From Bordetella genomosp. 12 (GTDB lineage: Bacteria; Pseudomonadota; Gammaproteobacteria; Burkholderiales; Burkholderiaceae_B), in the NCBI RefSeq assembly GCF_002261355.1, contig NZ_NEVU01000001.1:806001-870000 (forward strand): a stretch of 64,000 nucleotides of DNA, read 5' to 3'. The notes under the pieces are model-generated. The model saw only the letters and a list, made by a program, of their open reading frames with translations, was not told the DNA's origin and searched no databases. The position numbers were made by a program, and so were the translations under genes. Below are positions 15,901-24,382 of this stretch, piece by piece (within the stretch, counting starts at the first letter, position 1; each line of letters begins with the position of its first letter).

Positions 15901-17019
15901 CTATGGGGCGGAAACGATCTCGGTGCTGCCTTGGCGTTTGACCAGGCGCACCGGCAAGACCTGGGGCAAGGCCTTGGCGAAGGCCCCGGCCTGGCGCAGG
16001 TCGAAGCTGCCGTTCACGCGCAGGGCGGCGACGTTAGGGTCGTCGATGGTCAGGCCGGTCGCGGCATAGCGTTCGAATTCGGCCAATGCCAGGGCCAAGG
16101 GGGTGCTTTCAAAGTTGGCGCGGTGTTCGCGCCATGGCATCAGGCCGCCGGGAGCCTGCGCCGTGACGGGGCCCAGGTGACCCGCGGCATCCGCCCGGAT
16201 GGATTGGCCCGCCGTCAGCTCCACGGCGCCGGGCGGGGTCGCGCCGGTGGCCAGAGCGGGCGCGACGCGCACGCGGCCTTCTTCGACGACGACGTTGACG
16301 CTGCCGGCGTCGAGCCCCGTCTGGGTGTTGCGCACGGAGAAACGGGTGCCCACGACGGTAATGCGCAGGGGGCCGGCCAGCACGTCGAAGGGACGGCCGG
16401 CGTCGGGTTGCACCTGGAACAGGGCCTGGCCTTCCGGCAGCAGCACTTCGCGTCGTTGCGGCGTGAGCCGTACGTCGGCGCGGGTCGCGGTGTCCAGTTG
16501 CAGGGTACTGCCATCAGGCAGGCGGACCTCCAATTGCTGGCCGCGCGCGGTGACATAGGTGTGGGCGTAGCCCCAGGGGTTGAGCCATTGATGCCAGCCT
16601 ATCCAGGCGGCGCCGGCGACGGCCAGGGCTACGCCGGCCGCGGCCATGCCGGAGAAAAGTCGGCTGGCGCCGGCTCGCGCGGCGCGGCGGGCCGGTCGAG
16701 CGGGCGCGGCAGGCGTCGGGCGCGGGGCGGCGCCCAGGCGGCTGACGTCGGCGGCCGGCAAGCTGGCCAGCCGGCGCCAGACGGTGTCCAGCTGATCGAA
16801 GGCGGCCTGGTGGGCGGGCGCCTCGGCCAGCCATTGTTGGAATTCGGCTTCTTCACCGGCGCTCAGGCCATCCTGGCGGCGAACCTGCCAGCTCGCCGCC
16901 ATGAGCGTCAGTGCATCCTGACTCTGTGCAAACGTGGCGAACTCGCGCGCCTCGTCGTTGGCCAGGGCGGCCGAGGACGAGGAGGCGGGGCGGTCGTTCA
17001 CGGATGAATGCAGGGTCAT
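15901..17019 (-). CDS. FecR-family anti-sigma / signal transducer
   Basis: A 372-residue inner-membrane regulator. The cytoplasmic N-terminus has the FecR_N helix pattern (WQVRRQDGLSAGEEAEFQQWLAEAPAHQAAFDQLD, about 45-80). A single membrane segment follows (AAAGVALAVAGAAWIGW, about 126-142), then the periplasmic FecR domain with LPDGSTLQLDTATRADV, LLPEGQALFQV and VVGTRFSVR. The C-terminal part contacts the STN domain of the receptor. The gene starts 12 bases after the sigma-factor stop. It relays siderophore binding to release or activate the sigma factor. Confidence 0.92.
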   Translation of the reverse strand: MTLHSSVNDRPASSSSAALANDEAREFATFAQSQDALTLMAASWQVRRQDGLSAGEEAEFQQWLAEAPAHQAAFDQLDTVWRRLASLPAADVSRLGAAPRPTPAAPARPARRAARAGASRLFSGMAAAGVALAVAGAAWIGWHQWLNPWGYAHTYVTARGQQLEVRLPDGSTLQLDTATRADVRLTPQRREVLLPEGQALFQVQPDAGRPFDVLAGPLRITVVGTRFSVRNTQTGLDAGSVNVVVEEGRVRVAPALATGATPPGAVELTAGQSIRADAAGHLGPVTAQAPGGLMPWREHRANFESTPLALALAEFERYAATGLTIDDPNVAALRVNGSFDLRQAGAFAKALPQVLPVRLVKRQGSTEIVSAP

Positions 17020-17031
17020 GGCGTCAGGGTA

Positions 17032-17523
17032 CTAGTTCTTGAGCCGGTCTTCGCAGGCTTTGCACGCCAGCACGGCGCGAATGATGTGCTGCGCCACCAT
17101 GTTTTTGGAGATTCCCATGCGCTCGGCGATTTCCTGGTGCGACAGGCCTTCGAACCGGTTCAGGACAAAGGCTTCGCGGCAGCGTGCCGGCAGGGCGTCG
17201 ATGGTGGCCAGGATGGCTTCGGCGTGCTGGCGGTATTCGTACACCGCGTCCGGTTGCTGATGGCGGGGCGAGGCCAGCGCCTCGGTGTGCGCGTCGCTGT
17301 CGATGTCGTCGTGGTCGCGGACTTCATTGCGCCGATGCTGATCGATCATCAGGCGGCGCGCCGTTTGATGCAGCAGCGCACGAGGTTCGGGGATGGGTTG
17401 GCCGGACTGCTGGATCGCCAGGACGCGGGCGTAGCTTTCCTGCACGACATCGGTCGCCGCATCGCGGCTTTTGACCGTGCGGGCGCAGAAATTCAGCAGT
17501 TCGCGGTAGTAGCGCTCGAGCAC
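17032..17523 (-). CDS. ECF sigma factor, FecI type
   Basis: A 163-residue extracytoplasmic-function sigma factor. Region 2 spans roughly 5-70 (YYRELLNFCARTVKSRDAATDVVQESYARVL, then ARRLMIDQHRR). Region 4 spans about 105-155 (LPARCREAFVLNRFEGLSHQEIAERMGISKNMVAQHI). No ATG is suitably placed; GTG 17523 gives the usual FecI N-terminus (LERYYREL). It should direct transcription of the TonB receptor two genes downstream. A Fur-like site lies about 80-110 bases upstream, so iron starvation probably sets the level of the whole cassette. Confidence 0.92.
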   Translation of the reverse strand: MLERYYRELLNFCARTVKSRDAATDVVQESYARVLAIQQSGQPIPEPRALLHQTARRLMIDQHRRNEVRDHDDIDSDAHTEALASPRHQQPDAVYEYRQHAEAILATIDALPARCREAFVLNRFEGLSHQEIAERMGISKNMVAQHIIRAVLACKACEDRLKN

Positions 17524-17601
17524 GGGGCGGGCGATGCCAAGGGGGTGAATTCCCGGTGGCGGTCTGGGACCGCTGCGCGGCGACGGCCAACCTGATTGTC
17601 G

Positions 17602-17631
17602 TAATGATGATGGGAATTTTTCTCATTATCG
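17602..17631. promoter_or_regulatory. Fur-box-like site upstream of the first sigma gene
   Basis: The AT-rich stretch TAATGATGATGG, then GAATTTTTCTCATTATCG, stands out in a GC-rich background and carries TAATGA/TCATTA inverted arms with GATAATGA on the minus strand, like the Fur consensus GATAATGATAATCATTATC. It is in the promoter region of the sigma-factor gene, which is where Fur control of FecI-type cassettes usually acts. Confidence 0.6.
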
Positions 17632-17734
17632 CAGATCACGGTCGATTGTCCAGCCACGCCGCGGGCAGGTTCGCGCGGGGAACGAGGGCGCGGCCCCCTC
17701 GCGGGCGCAGGGGCAGCGCCGACGGGGGCGGGCG

Positions 17735-20206
17735 TCAGTAGGTGGCGCGGACGGTCAGCATGGCGTTGCGGCCGGGCCCGAGGTGGTTGTAGCCCGAGCC
17801 CACGTAGTCGTAGTAATAACGATCGAAGAGGTTGGTGACCGACAGCGAGAGCTGTACGTTGCGGTCGACCTTGTAGCCGATGGCCGCGCTGGTGATGGCG
17901 TAGCCGCCTTGCCGCCAATCCTGAAATCCCGTGGCGCTGACCGCGGTCACTCCGCCGCCCACACTCCATTGCTCCAGGCTGCCCGGCAGGCGGTAGTTGG
18001 CCCAGAGTTTGAACATGTGCTTGGGGGTGTACTGGCTGAAGTTGCTGTTGGACGCGTTGTCGTCAAAGACCTGGGTGTTCAGGTAGGTGTAGCCACCCGA
18101 GAGGGTCAGGCTGTCCGTGAGCTGGCCGGAGGCCATGATTTCGGCGCCCTGCACGCGTGCCGACCCGGCGGGGACGTAGTAGTTGTGGTCCGTGGGGTCC
18201 TGGACGATGCGGTTTTTCTGGGTGCCGCGGAAGATGGCGGCCGAGGCATTGAGCTTGCCTTCGAAGTATTCGCCCTTGATGCCCAGTTCGTACTGGCGGC
18301 CCTCCAGGGGTTTCATGAGGTTGCCCGTTTTGTCGGTGACGTTTCTGGGCGTGAAGACGGTGGAGTAGCTCAGATACGCGGAGTAGGTTTTGTCGATGTC
18401 GTAGATGAGGCCGGCAAACGGCGTGAGCTTGTTGTGATAACCGTAGCCGGTCGAGGCGCTCGAGAACGCGCCATTGTTGTTGTAGTCGTTAGTCGTGGAG
18501 TCTTTGTACCAGGCCATTCTGCCGCCCAGCACCAGGGTGAGCGGGTCGGCCAGGCTGAATCTGGCGTTGGCGTAGACGCCATAGTTTTCCGCCGTTTGCC
18601 TTTGCCGGTCTTCATAGACGCCGCCGCCGGTGGTCTGCCAGTCGAAGCCCGGCATGAGATAGGAGGTCGCGAATGAGGTGGTGAAGATGTCCCACGGTTC
18701 ATTCAGGTCGCTCTTCAGGTCCAGTTTGTAGTAGTTGGCGCCGATGGTCAGGTGGTGCTTGCGCTGAAACAGGGTGAAGGGGCCGTCCGCGTAGAGGTCA
18801 TAGGCCTGCTCGTGACGGCTGTAGGGCGAGTAGGCCGCCCAGGCGAGGAAGGTCTGGGTGGCGGGGTCCATCGCGCTGGCGGCCCAGGTGTTGTGATTCA
18901 GCGTGCGGGTATCGGAGTAGTGGCCCGCCAGCTTGAGCGTCCAGTCATTTTCCAGCCGGTGGCTGATGTTGGCGAAGACGGTGGCGACGTCGTTCGTGTA
19001 GCGCTGCCACGGCGGATAAAAGGAGGAATTCGAGCGCGAAGGTTGGCTGAGTTTGCCGCCCTCTTCGTTCGGAAAGCCGGTGTCCGGCCGGCCGCTGTCG
19101 GCTTCATAGCTCGCACCCAGTTGCACGAGGGTGCGCGGCGCGATGTCGGCCTCGAGGATGCCGTACACCGACGTGCCTTTGTCGAAGGTGCCGTTGTCAT
19201 AGCCGAGCCGCTGCCAGGAGACCACGCCCCGGCCGCGCAGGGTGCCGGCTTCGTTGAGCGGCCCGGTCGCGTCGATCTGCCCGATGTAGGTGTCGTGGGT
19301 GCCGATGCTGGCGGAGCTGTTCAGGGCGAAGTCTTTGCCGGGCTGCTTGTGGACGACGTTGATGGTGCCGCCCGCGCCGCCCAGGCCGCCATACAGCCCG
19401 GCCGCGCCATGCAGCACTTCGACGCGGTCATACAGGGCCGAGTTCTGTTGGGGCATCAGGTCGATGGTGGTGGGAATCCCGTCGACGTTGTAGTTCGTGA
19501 TCTGCCACCCCCGGGAGTAGGCCTGGGAGCCGAGAAAGGGGGTAGGCAGGCCCCGGATGACGGTCACGCCGGGCGAGCGATCCACGACGTCGGCGATGGT
19601 GCTCAGGTTCTGCGCCTGGATCTGTGCCTGGGTAATGACGTTGACCGATTGCGGGATCTCGCGCTGGGCCAGCGGTGTTTTGGAGCCCACGGTCGTCGGT
19701 GGGTTCAGCCGCTCGGCTTCGGTGTTGTTGCCGGTGACGGCGATGGCCGGCAATGTCGCCGCGCCGCCTGCGGCGGCCTCGGGCCGTGGGCGCAAGGTGT
19801 ATTCGCCCGTGGCGTCGCGCACGGCTTGCATGCCGGTGCCGTCGAGCAGACGCGCCAGGGCGTCGTCCCGGCTGTAGCGCCCGCGCAGGCCAGCGGTGCT
19901 CAGGCCGGCGGTGATGCGGGCGTCGACTGACAGCGCCGCGCCGGATTGTTGGCCGAAGCGCACCAGGGCCTGGTCCAGCGAGCCGGCTGGGATGTCGAAG
20001 TCTTGCCAGGCTTGGGCGGGGGCGGTCGCGGGCTGCGCGAGGGCCGCCTGGGGCGCCAAGCCGAGCGGGGCTGCCGCGGCGGCCCATAGCAGCGTGCGGG
20101 CGAACGGTGTCAGGGCCGGCAGCCGGGGGCGGCGCGGGAGCGACGCGCGCGCGCGCTGAAGGCGGGAGACCGAGAGATGGGGCGATGGGGCCCGGCTGGC
20201 GACCAT
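17735..20206 (-). CDS. Second TonB-dependent siderophore receptor with STN domain
   Basis: An 823-residue outer-membrane receptor with a long basic leader before the signal peptide (cut near AALAQPAT). The STN domain is at about 65-115 (FDIPAGSLDQALVRFGQQSG). The plug includes IPQSVNVITQAQIQ and GLGGAGGTINVVHKQP, and the barrel ends in the aromatic VRATY. The sequence style (SRGWQITNYNVDGIPT) is that of FhuE/FpvA-like hydroxamate or pyoverdine receptors. It is clearly different from the first receptor, so the ligand probably differs too. It is the distal gene of the cassette starting at 21985, separated from its anti-sigma gene by 160 bases containing a stem-loop. Confidence 0.93.
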   Translation of the reverse strand: MVASRAPSPHLSVSRLQRARASLPRRPRLPALTPFARTLLWAAAAAPLGLAPQAALAQPATAPAQAWQDFDIPAGSLDQALVRFGQQSGAALSVDARITAGLSTAGLRGRYSRDDALARLLDGTGMQAVRDATGEYTLRPRPEAAAGGAATLPAIAVTGNNTEAERLNPPTTVGSKTPLAQREIPQSVNVITQAQIQAQNLSTIADVVDRSPGVTVIRGLPTPFLGSQAYSRGWQITNYNVDGIPTTIDLMPQQNSALYDRVEVLHGAAGLYGGLGGAGGTINVVHKQPGKDFALNSSASIGTHDTYIGQIDATGPLNEAGTLRGRGVVSWQRLGYDNGTFDKGTSVYGILEADIAPRTLVQLGASYEADSGRPDTGFPNEEGGKLSQPSRSNSSFYPPWQRYTNDVATVFANISHRLENDWTLKLAGHYSDTRTLNHNTWAASAMDPATQTFLAWAAYSPYSRHEQAYDLYADGPFTLFQRKHHLTIGANYYKLDLKSDLNEPWDIFTTSFATSYLMPGFDWQTTGGGVYEDRQRQTAENYGVYANARFSLADPLTLVLGGRMAWYKDSTTNDYNNNGAFSSASTGYGYHNKLTPFAGLIYDIDKTYSAYLSYSTVFTPRNVTDKTGNLMKPLEGRQYELGIKGEYFEGKLNASAAIFRGTQKNRIVQDPTDHNYYVPAGSARVQGAEIMASGQLTDSLTLSGGYTYLNTQVFDDNASNSNFSQYTPKHMFKLWANYRLPGSLEQWSVGGGVTAVSATGFQDWRQGGYAITSAAIGYKVDRNVQLSLSVTNLFDRYYYDYVGSGYNHLGPGRNAMLTVRATY

Positions 20207-20273
20207 GATGCGGATTCCTCTATGCGATGCGGGGTGGGTTAGGGGAGCACCTGAGAGGGGAAAGACGATGTAT

Positions 20274-20303
20274 CTCGCGGGCTTCCAAGAGGTAAGCCGC
20301 GAG
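20274..20303. repeat. Stem-loop between anti-sigma gene and receptor gene
   Basis: CTCGCGGGCTT and AAGCCGCGAG are inverted copies with one bulged G and a loop of about 9 bases. It sits in the 160-base spacer between the FecR-like gene and the receptor gene. On the minus strand it is not followed by a T run, so it is more likely an mRNA processing or stability element than a strong terminator. Confidence 0.4.
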
Positions 20304-20366
20304 AGCGGGAAAAAACTGCCGGTTTAAGTTGTAACGGCGACGGCAGGCCGGGGAAGCGGCGGCGGA

Positions 20367-21437
20367 TCAGCGGCCGGCGACCGTGATCCAGTAGCGGGTG
20401 TAACGCTGCACGCGCACGGGCAGGCGCCGCTCCAGTGCGTCCAGGATACGCTCGGTGGCCTGCGGCCCGTCCAGGGGCCAGACGCCGGTGATGCGCAGGT
20501 CGGCCACCGCCGGCGCGCAGCGCAGCCGGCCCGTGCGGTAGCGGCTGAGTTCGGCAAGAAACGCTTGCAGACGCATGCTCTCGGCCGCGAACGCGTCTTG
20601 TATCCACGCCAGCCGTTCGGGCTGGACCGCCATGGGCGTATCGATGGCCTCCCGAGTGAAGCTGACTTGCTGCCCGGCGTGGATGCGCTGGGCGGCCGCG
20701 GCGGCAGCGGGGCGGACTTCGACCGCGCCTTCGGTGACGGCCAGGCGCGTGACCGCCGGGCCGCTGTCATCGGCATCGCGGCGGACGGTAAAGCGGGTGC
20801 CCATGGGCACGAGTTCGCCGTCGTCCGTGATGACGACGAGTGGCCGGTGCATGCGGTCTTTGCCGGTGGACACGAGGATTTCGCCGTTGCGCAGCACGAT
20901 GCGGCGCTGGTGGGCGTTGAAGCGGATATCGACGGCGGTGTCGGTATTGAGCGACAGACGCGTGCCGTCGGCGAGCATCAGATGGCGGCGTTGGCCGACG
21001 GCGGTGTGCTCATCGGCCAGGGCCGCGGCGAGCTGGCTGCGCCAGGCCCATTGATCCTGGGCCAGGTAAAGGCCGGCGCCGGCCGCGCCCATCCATGCCA
21101 GCCGTTTAAGGGCCTGGCGGCGGTTGGACAGCGCCGCCAGCCGCGTCAATGTGGCCTGCGTTACGGCCGGGGCCACGCGGGCCTTGCTGTCCTGCAGGCG
21201 CTGCCCCATGTTCTGCAGGCGCGCCCAGGCCAGGGCATGATCGGGCTGGGCGTCGCGCCAGCGGGCGAAGGCCGCGCGGTCCTGGTCGGTGGCGACGCCG
21301 GAGGCCAGCTGGGCGTACCACGTCACGGCCTGCTCGATGACAGGGTCGGGAATGGGCCGCGCGTGCGCGTCGAGCGGGACGGGGATCTCGTGGTCTGGCC
21401 CGGCGGCGAGCAGGCGAGCGCGAACGCTTTCATCCAT
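20367..21437 (-). CDS. Second FecR-family anti-sigma / signal transducer
   Basis: A 356-residue FecR-type protein. The N-terminal cytoplasmic part has VIEQAVTWYAQLASGVATDQDRAAFARWRDAQPDHALAW. A hydrophobic segment near residues 112-125 (LAWMGAAGAGLYLA) is weak for a membrane span. The periplasmic domain has LADGTRLSLNTDTAVDIRF, LRNGEILVSTG and VPMGTRFTVRRD. It starts at ATG 21437, eight bases after the sigma stop; an earlier in-frame ATG (21476) lies inside the sigma gene. It pairs with the sigma factor at 21446-21985 and the receptor at 17735-20206. Confidence 0.9.
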   Translation of the reverse strand: MDESVRARLLAAGPDHEIPVPLDAHARPIPDPVIEQAVTWYAQLASGVATDQDRAAFARWRDAQPDHALAWARLQNMGQRLQDSKARVAPAVTQATLTRLAALSNRRQALKRLAWMGAAGAGLYLAQDQWAWRSQLAAALADEHTAVGQRRHLMLADGTRLSLNTDTAVDIRFNAHQRRIVLRNGEILVSTGKDRMHRPLVVITDDGELVPMGTRFTVRRDADDSGPAVTRLAVTEGAVEVRPAAAAAAQRIHAGQQVSFTREAIDTPMAVQPERLAWIQDAFAAESMRLQAFLAELSRYRTGRLRCAPAVADLRITGVWPLDGPQATERILDALERRLPVRVQRYTRYWITVAGR

Positions 21438-21445
21438 GGCCAGCT

Positions 21446-21985
21446 TCAGCCCTGCGCGTAGAGCGTTTTGTAGCACTGGGCCATGGCGCGCACCATGGCC
21501 TTTTGCACGACGTTGACGCTGACGCCCAGTTGCTGGGCGATCTGCGGGTAGGTCAGCCCCTCGATCTGGGACAGCAGAAAGATGCTGCTGACCCGCGCGG
21601 GCAGGCCATCGAGCAGGCTGGCGATGTCTTCGAGGGTTTCGAGAATCAGCGCGCGCTGTTCGAGGGAGTACACCGTGGCTTCGGGTTGGGCGGCCAAGGC
21701 CTGCAGCCAGGCGCGCTCGACGGCCTGGTGGCGCCAGTGGCTGACGACCAGGCCGTGGGCGATGGTGGTCAGGTAGCTGCGGGGTTCACGGATGGCGTCG
21801 CGATCGCGCGCCCGGAGCACGCGCACAAAGGTGTCGTGCGCGAGATCCGCTGCGTCGAAGGAGTTGCCGAGCTTGCGGCGCAGCCACCCGAGCAACCATC
21901 CGTGATGCTCGCCATAGAGGACTTCGACGTGAGAAGAGGAGGGATCGGGCACGATCTGGTCTGCGATGCCGTCCCCGACATCCAT
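21446..21985 (-). CDS. Second ECF sigma factor, FecI type
   Basis: A 179-residue ECF sigma factor: region 2 at about 20-90 (LYGEHHGWLLGWLRRKLGNSFDAADLAHDTFVRVL, SYLTTIAHGLVVSHWRHQ) and region 4 at about 118-172 (LDGLPARVSSIFLLSQIEGLTYPQIAQQLGVSVNVVQKAM). The motif YGEHHGWLLGWLRRKLG is characteristic of the FecI/PvdS-like siderophore sigma group. A very good Fur-like site lies directly upstream of ATG 21985. It should drive the downstream FecR-like and receptor genes. Confidence 0.93.
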   Translation of the reverse strand: MDVGDGIADQIVPDPSSSHVEVLYGEHHGWLLGWLRRKLGNSFDAADLAHDTFVRVLRARDRDAIREPRSYLTTIAHGLVVSHWRHQAVERAWLQALAAQPEATVYSLEQRALILETLEDIASLLDGLPARVSSIFLLSQIEGLTYPQIAQQLGVSVNVVQKAMVRAMAQCYKTLYAQG

Positions 21986-21990
21986 GATCT

Positions 21991-22015
21991 AAATGGGAAT
22001 GAATATCAATTATCG
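21991..22015. promoter_or_regulatory. Fur-box-like operator upstream of the second sigma gene
   Basis: Read on the minus strand, GATAATTGATATTCATTCCC followed by ATTTA matches the Fur hexamer pattern (GATAAT-GATATT-CATTCC) well and is the most AT-rich segment nearby. It lies 5-30 bases upstream of the sigma start, so repressor binding there would block transcription of the whole signalling cassette when iron is plentiful. Confidence 0.7.
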
Positions 22016-22162
22016 CAGAAGCGGGGATTTCCGCAAAGAGTTGTGAGTAAACGTTGCTTGGCGGCATCAGCGCGCGTGGGGGTGCCGCGGCGCGGCCCGC
22101 CCCGGTTTTTGCCCTGTTTCGTAAAGCACGGCACGCCGCGCGCCCGTCCTCGGCGTTTTTTC

Positions 22163-22172
22163 GTACTAGTAC
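22163..22172. promoter_or_regulatory. GTACTAGTAC palindrome before the first response regulator
   Basis: A perfect 10-base palindrome preceded by six T residues, about 107 bases upstream of the response-regulator start. A near copy (TTTTTGGTACTAGTCC) occurs at 22967-22982, upstream of the phosphodiesterase gene. CTAG is usually rare in GC-rich proteobacterial genomes, so two copies in neighbouring promoter regions suggest a binding site, perhaps of the response regulator itself. Confidence 0.4.
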
Positions 22173-22278
22173 GGCCGCTTTCTCGTCAGGATGCGAACAA
22201 GTACGAGAGGGCGGCCCGGGGCGCGGAATTACAGTTGTCATCTCTCGTGCCGGACATGGCAAAAAAAGGCAATGCACG

Positions 22279-22938
22279 ATGACAATTTCTTTAATTCTCG
22301 CGGATGACCACCCTACGCTCATCGCGGGTCTGAAGTACGAACTCACGCAGTTTCGCACCATTTCCGTGCTCGGCACGGCCAGCAATTCCACCGAGATATT
22401 CGCGCTGCTCGAACGTTATCCCTGCGATTTGCTGGTGACGGATTATGTGATGCCGGGCGGTGACTTTGGCGATGGGATGAAGATGGTCTCATCGCTGCGC
22501 AGGCGCTATCCGGATCTGAAAATCATTGTGTTCACGACGATAGAGAATCGCGCCGTCGTGGCCGAGGTGGTCAGAACCGGCGCCAACGCCGTGCTGAGCA
22601 AGGCCGATGTGATCGATCACATGATCTCGGCCATCCATGCGGTCTATGCGGGGGCGACATATCTGTCGCCCAAGTTCAGACCCGCCGCCATCAGTGGCGG
22701 GGCGATGGACGCTGCTGCGCAAAGAAAGCTGTCGCGGCGCGAAGCGGAGGTGATCCGCCTCTATGTCTCCGGGGTGTCGGTCAGCGAAATCGCGAGCCGT
22801 TTCAATCGCAGCAAGCAGACGGTGAGCTCGCAGAAGGCCAGCGCCATGCGCAAGCTGGGAATAGAGCGGGACGTCGAGTTGTTCAAATTCGCCTATGAAA
22901 CCGGCCTGCTGAGCGTAAGCGGCAGCAACGAGGACTAG
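22279..22938 (+). CDS. NarL/FixJ-type response regulator 1
   Basis: A 219-residue two-domain response regulator. The receiver (1-125) has the acidic pair D9-D10 (LILADDHP), phosphoacceptor D55 (LLVTDYVMPGG), T86-T87 and K108 (VLSKAD). The LuxR-type helix-turn-helix (about 150-208) reads KLSRREAEVIRLYVSGVSVSEIA then SKQTVSSQKASAMRKLGI. The long open frame back to 22054 is non-coding in character; ATG 22279 starts the canonical receiver. It is a close paralogue of the regulator at 24383-25057, sharing the DYxMPGGxxGDG loop and the HTH. Likely phosphodonors are the two hybrid kinases downstream. Confidence 0.93.
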   Translation: MTISLILADDHPTLIAGLKYELTQFRTISVLGTASNSTEIFALLERYPCDLLVTDYVMPGGDFGDGMKMVSSLRRRYPDLKIIVFTTIENRAVVAEVVRTGANAVLSKADVIDHMISAIHAVYAGATYLSPKFRPAAISGGAMDAAAQRKLSRREAEVIRLYVSGVSVSEIASRFNRSKQTVSSQKASAMRKLGIERDVELFKFAYETGLLSVSGSNED

Positions 22939-22966
22939 CGATGCGCACGATCCGGGCCGCGCTGCA

Positions 22967-22982
22967 TTTTTGGTACTAGTCC
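22967..22982. promoter_or_regulatory. Second ACTAGT-centred motif, before the EAL gene
   Basis: TTTTTGGTACTAGTCC repeats the motif seen at 22157-22172 (T run, then GTACTAGT) in the 205-base gap between response regulator 1 and the EAL-domain gene. The rest of the gap shows no other clear element. Confidence 0.35.
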
Positions 22983-23143
22983 GATTGTTGGCCCCCAGGG
23001 CGCCGCCCATACTTGTTCTGTCGCCGCGCACGCCGGCCTTCCTGAAACCCTGACGCCCGACCCGGGCGCGATGGCGCGCGCGCCTGCGCGCTCGCGTCTG
23101 GGTCGTCCGTGGCGCCCTTATTGCAACCCGTGGGACCTTCATC

Positions 23144-24382
23144 ATGGACAACGCACTCGTGAAATCTGTACCCGCGTTTGCCGGCGGAGCGGTCGTGGTC
23201 GTGCTGGGGCGGCAGCGCGCGCTTGATGCGGTGTGGCAGCGCGTGCGCGCTCATGATGCCGTGGCCGCGCTGCACCACTGTCCGGATCTGGATGTGCTGA
23301 TGAACTGGGTGCGTGGCGGGGGCGTGGATGTGATCGTCTGCGATGTCACGGATGGCCGCAGCGAAGGCCTGTGGGTGCCGTCGCGCATGTTGCGCCAGGC
23401 CCGTCAGGCGCAGCGCCTGCCCAAGGTGCTGTGGATCAGCGATATGCCGGCTTGCGCGCTCGACCCGTTCGCGGCGCTGTGGCAGGAGCAGGGGGTGCGG
23501 ATACGCACGGCGGCGCCCGACGAGGACGTGTCGCAGGCGGTGTTGCGCTGCCTGACGTCGGCCCCGCGCGCGGTGGAGCTGCCGGCCGAGGTCATGAGCG
23601 AGCGCGACGAGCAGTTGGTGGCCGCGCTGGCCGGTGCCGACACCGGGCAGGCGCGCATCGTGTTGCAGCCGCAAAAGGAGTTGTCGACTGGCCGGATCGT
23701 CGGCGCCGAAGCGCTCATCCGCTGGCGGCAGCCGGCGCTGGGCGACATTCCGGTCGAAGACATGCTGCGCGACGTCGCGCGTCTGTCATTGGGGCCGATG
23801 CTGTTCCATTTCGTGACCGAACGCGCCATCGCCCTGCAATTGCAGCTGGTCGGGGCCGGGATTTATACGCGGTTATCGGTCAATGCCTCGGTGGCGACGC
23901 TCGCCATGCCGGGGGTGGTCAACAGCCTGGATGCGCGGGTGCGTGACCGGGGGCTGTCGGCCGGCCTGCTGAACATCGAAGTGACCGAGCGTGGCCTGAT
24001 CGCCGATATGGCGGCGGTGAAAACGGGGCTGCTGCGGCTGCGGGCGCGGGGGTTCGGGATCAGCATGGATGACTTCGGCACCGGCTCTTCGAGCCTGGAG
24101 CGTCTGGTGCTGCTGCCGTTTGACGAGATCAAGATCGACCGCGTGTTCGTGCAGCGCTTGCCGTTTGACGCGGCGTCGCGCGCCGTGGTGTCGGCCGCGC
24201 TGGAGCTGGGGCGGGTGATCGGTGCGTCGGTGGTGGCCGAGGGGATAGAGACCGCCGAGCAGGCACGGTATGCGCAGGACCTGGGTTGCCTGACCGGGCA
24301 GGGCTACGGGCTGGACCGGCCGATGGAGGTTGACGCCTATGTGCGCAAAGTCGACGCGTACGGCAGCCGGACGAGCCCCTGA
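23144..24382 (+). CDS. EAL-domain c-di-GMP phosphodiesterase with degenerate receiver
   Basis: A 412-residue protein in two parts. Residues 15-140 resemble a receiver: the phosphoacceptor position is kept (VIVCD67) but the acidic pair after the first strand is gone (VVVVLGRQ), so ordinary phosphorylation is unlikely. Residues 155-405 form an EAL domain with E189-A-L191, N247, E279-VTE, D309-D310 in MDDFGTGSSSLERL, K330-IDR, E366 in VVAEGIET and Q386, the full set for Mg-dependent cleavage of c-di-GMP to pGpG. The order receiver-EAL is that of RocR of Pseudomonas. It ends immediately before the convergent stop of response regulator 2 and probably lowers c-di-GMP to modulate the nearby fimbriae. 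Confidence 0.92.
   Translation: MDNALVKSVPAFAGGAVVVVLGRQRALDAVWQRVRAHDAVAALHHCPDLDVLMNWVRGGGVDVIVCDVTDGRSEGLWVPSRMLRQARQAQRLPKVLWISDMPACALDPFAALWQEQGVRIRTAAPDEDVSQAVLRCLTSAPRAVELPAEVMSERDEQLVAALAGADTGQARIVLQPQKELSTGRIVGAEALIRWRQPALGDIPVEDMLRDVARLSLGPMLFHFVTERAIALQLQLVGAGIYTRLSVNASVATLAMPGVVNSLDARVRDRGLSAGLLNIEVTERGLIADMAAVKTGLLRLRARGFGISMDDFGTGSSSLERLVLLPFDEIKIDRVFVQRLPFDAASRAVVSAALELGRVIGASVVAEGIETAEQARYAQDLGCLTGQGYGLDRPMEVDAYVRKVDAYGSRTSP

Noticed and set aside
17027-17034. An ACTAGT sequence near the end of the first sigma gene.
   Set aside because: It coincides with the stop codon region, lacks the T run and full palindrome, and is not in a promoter, so it was not grouped with the 22157 and 22967 elements.
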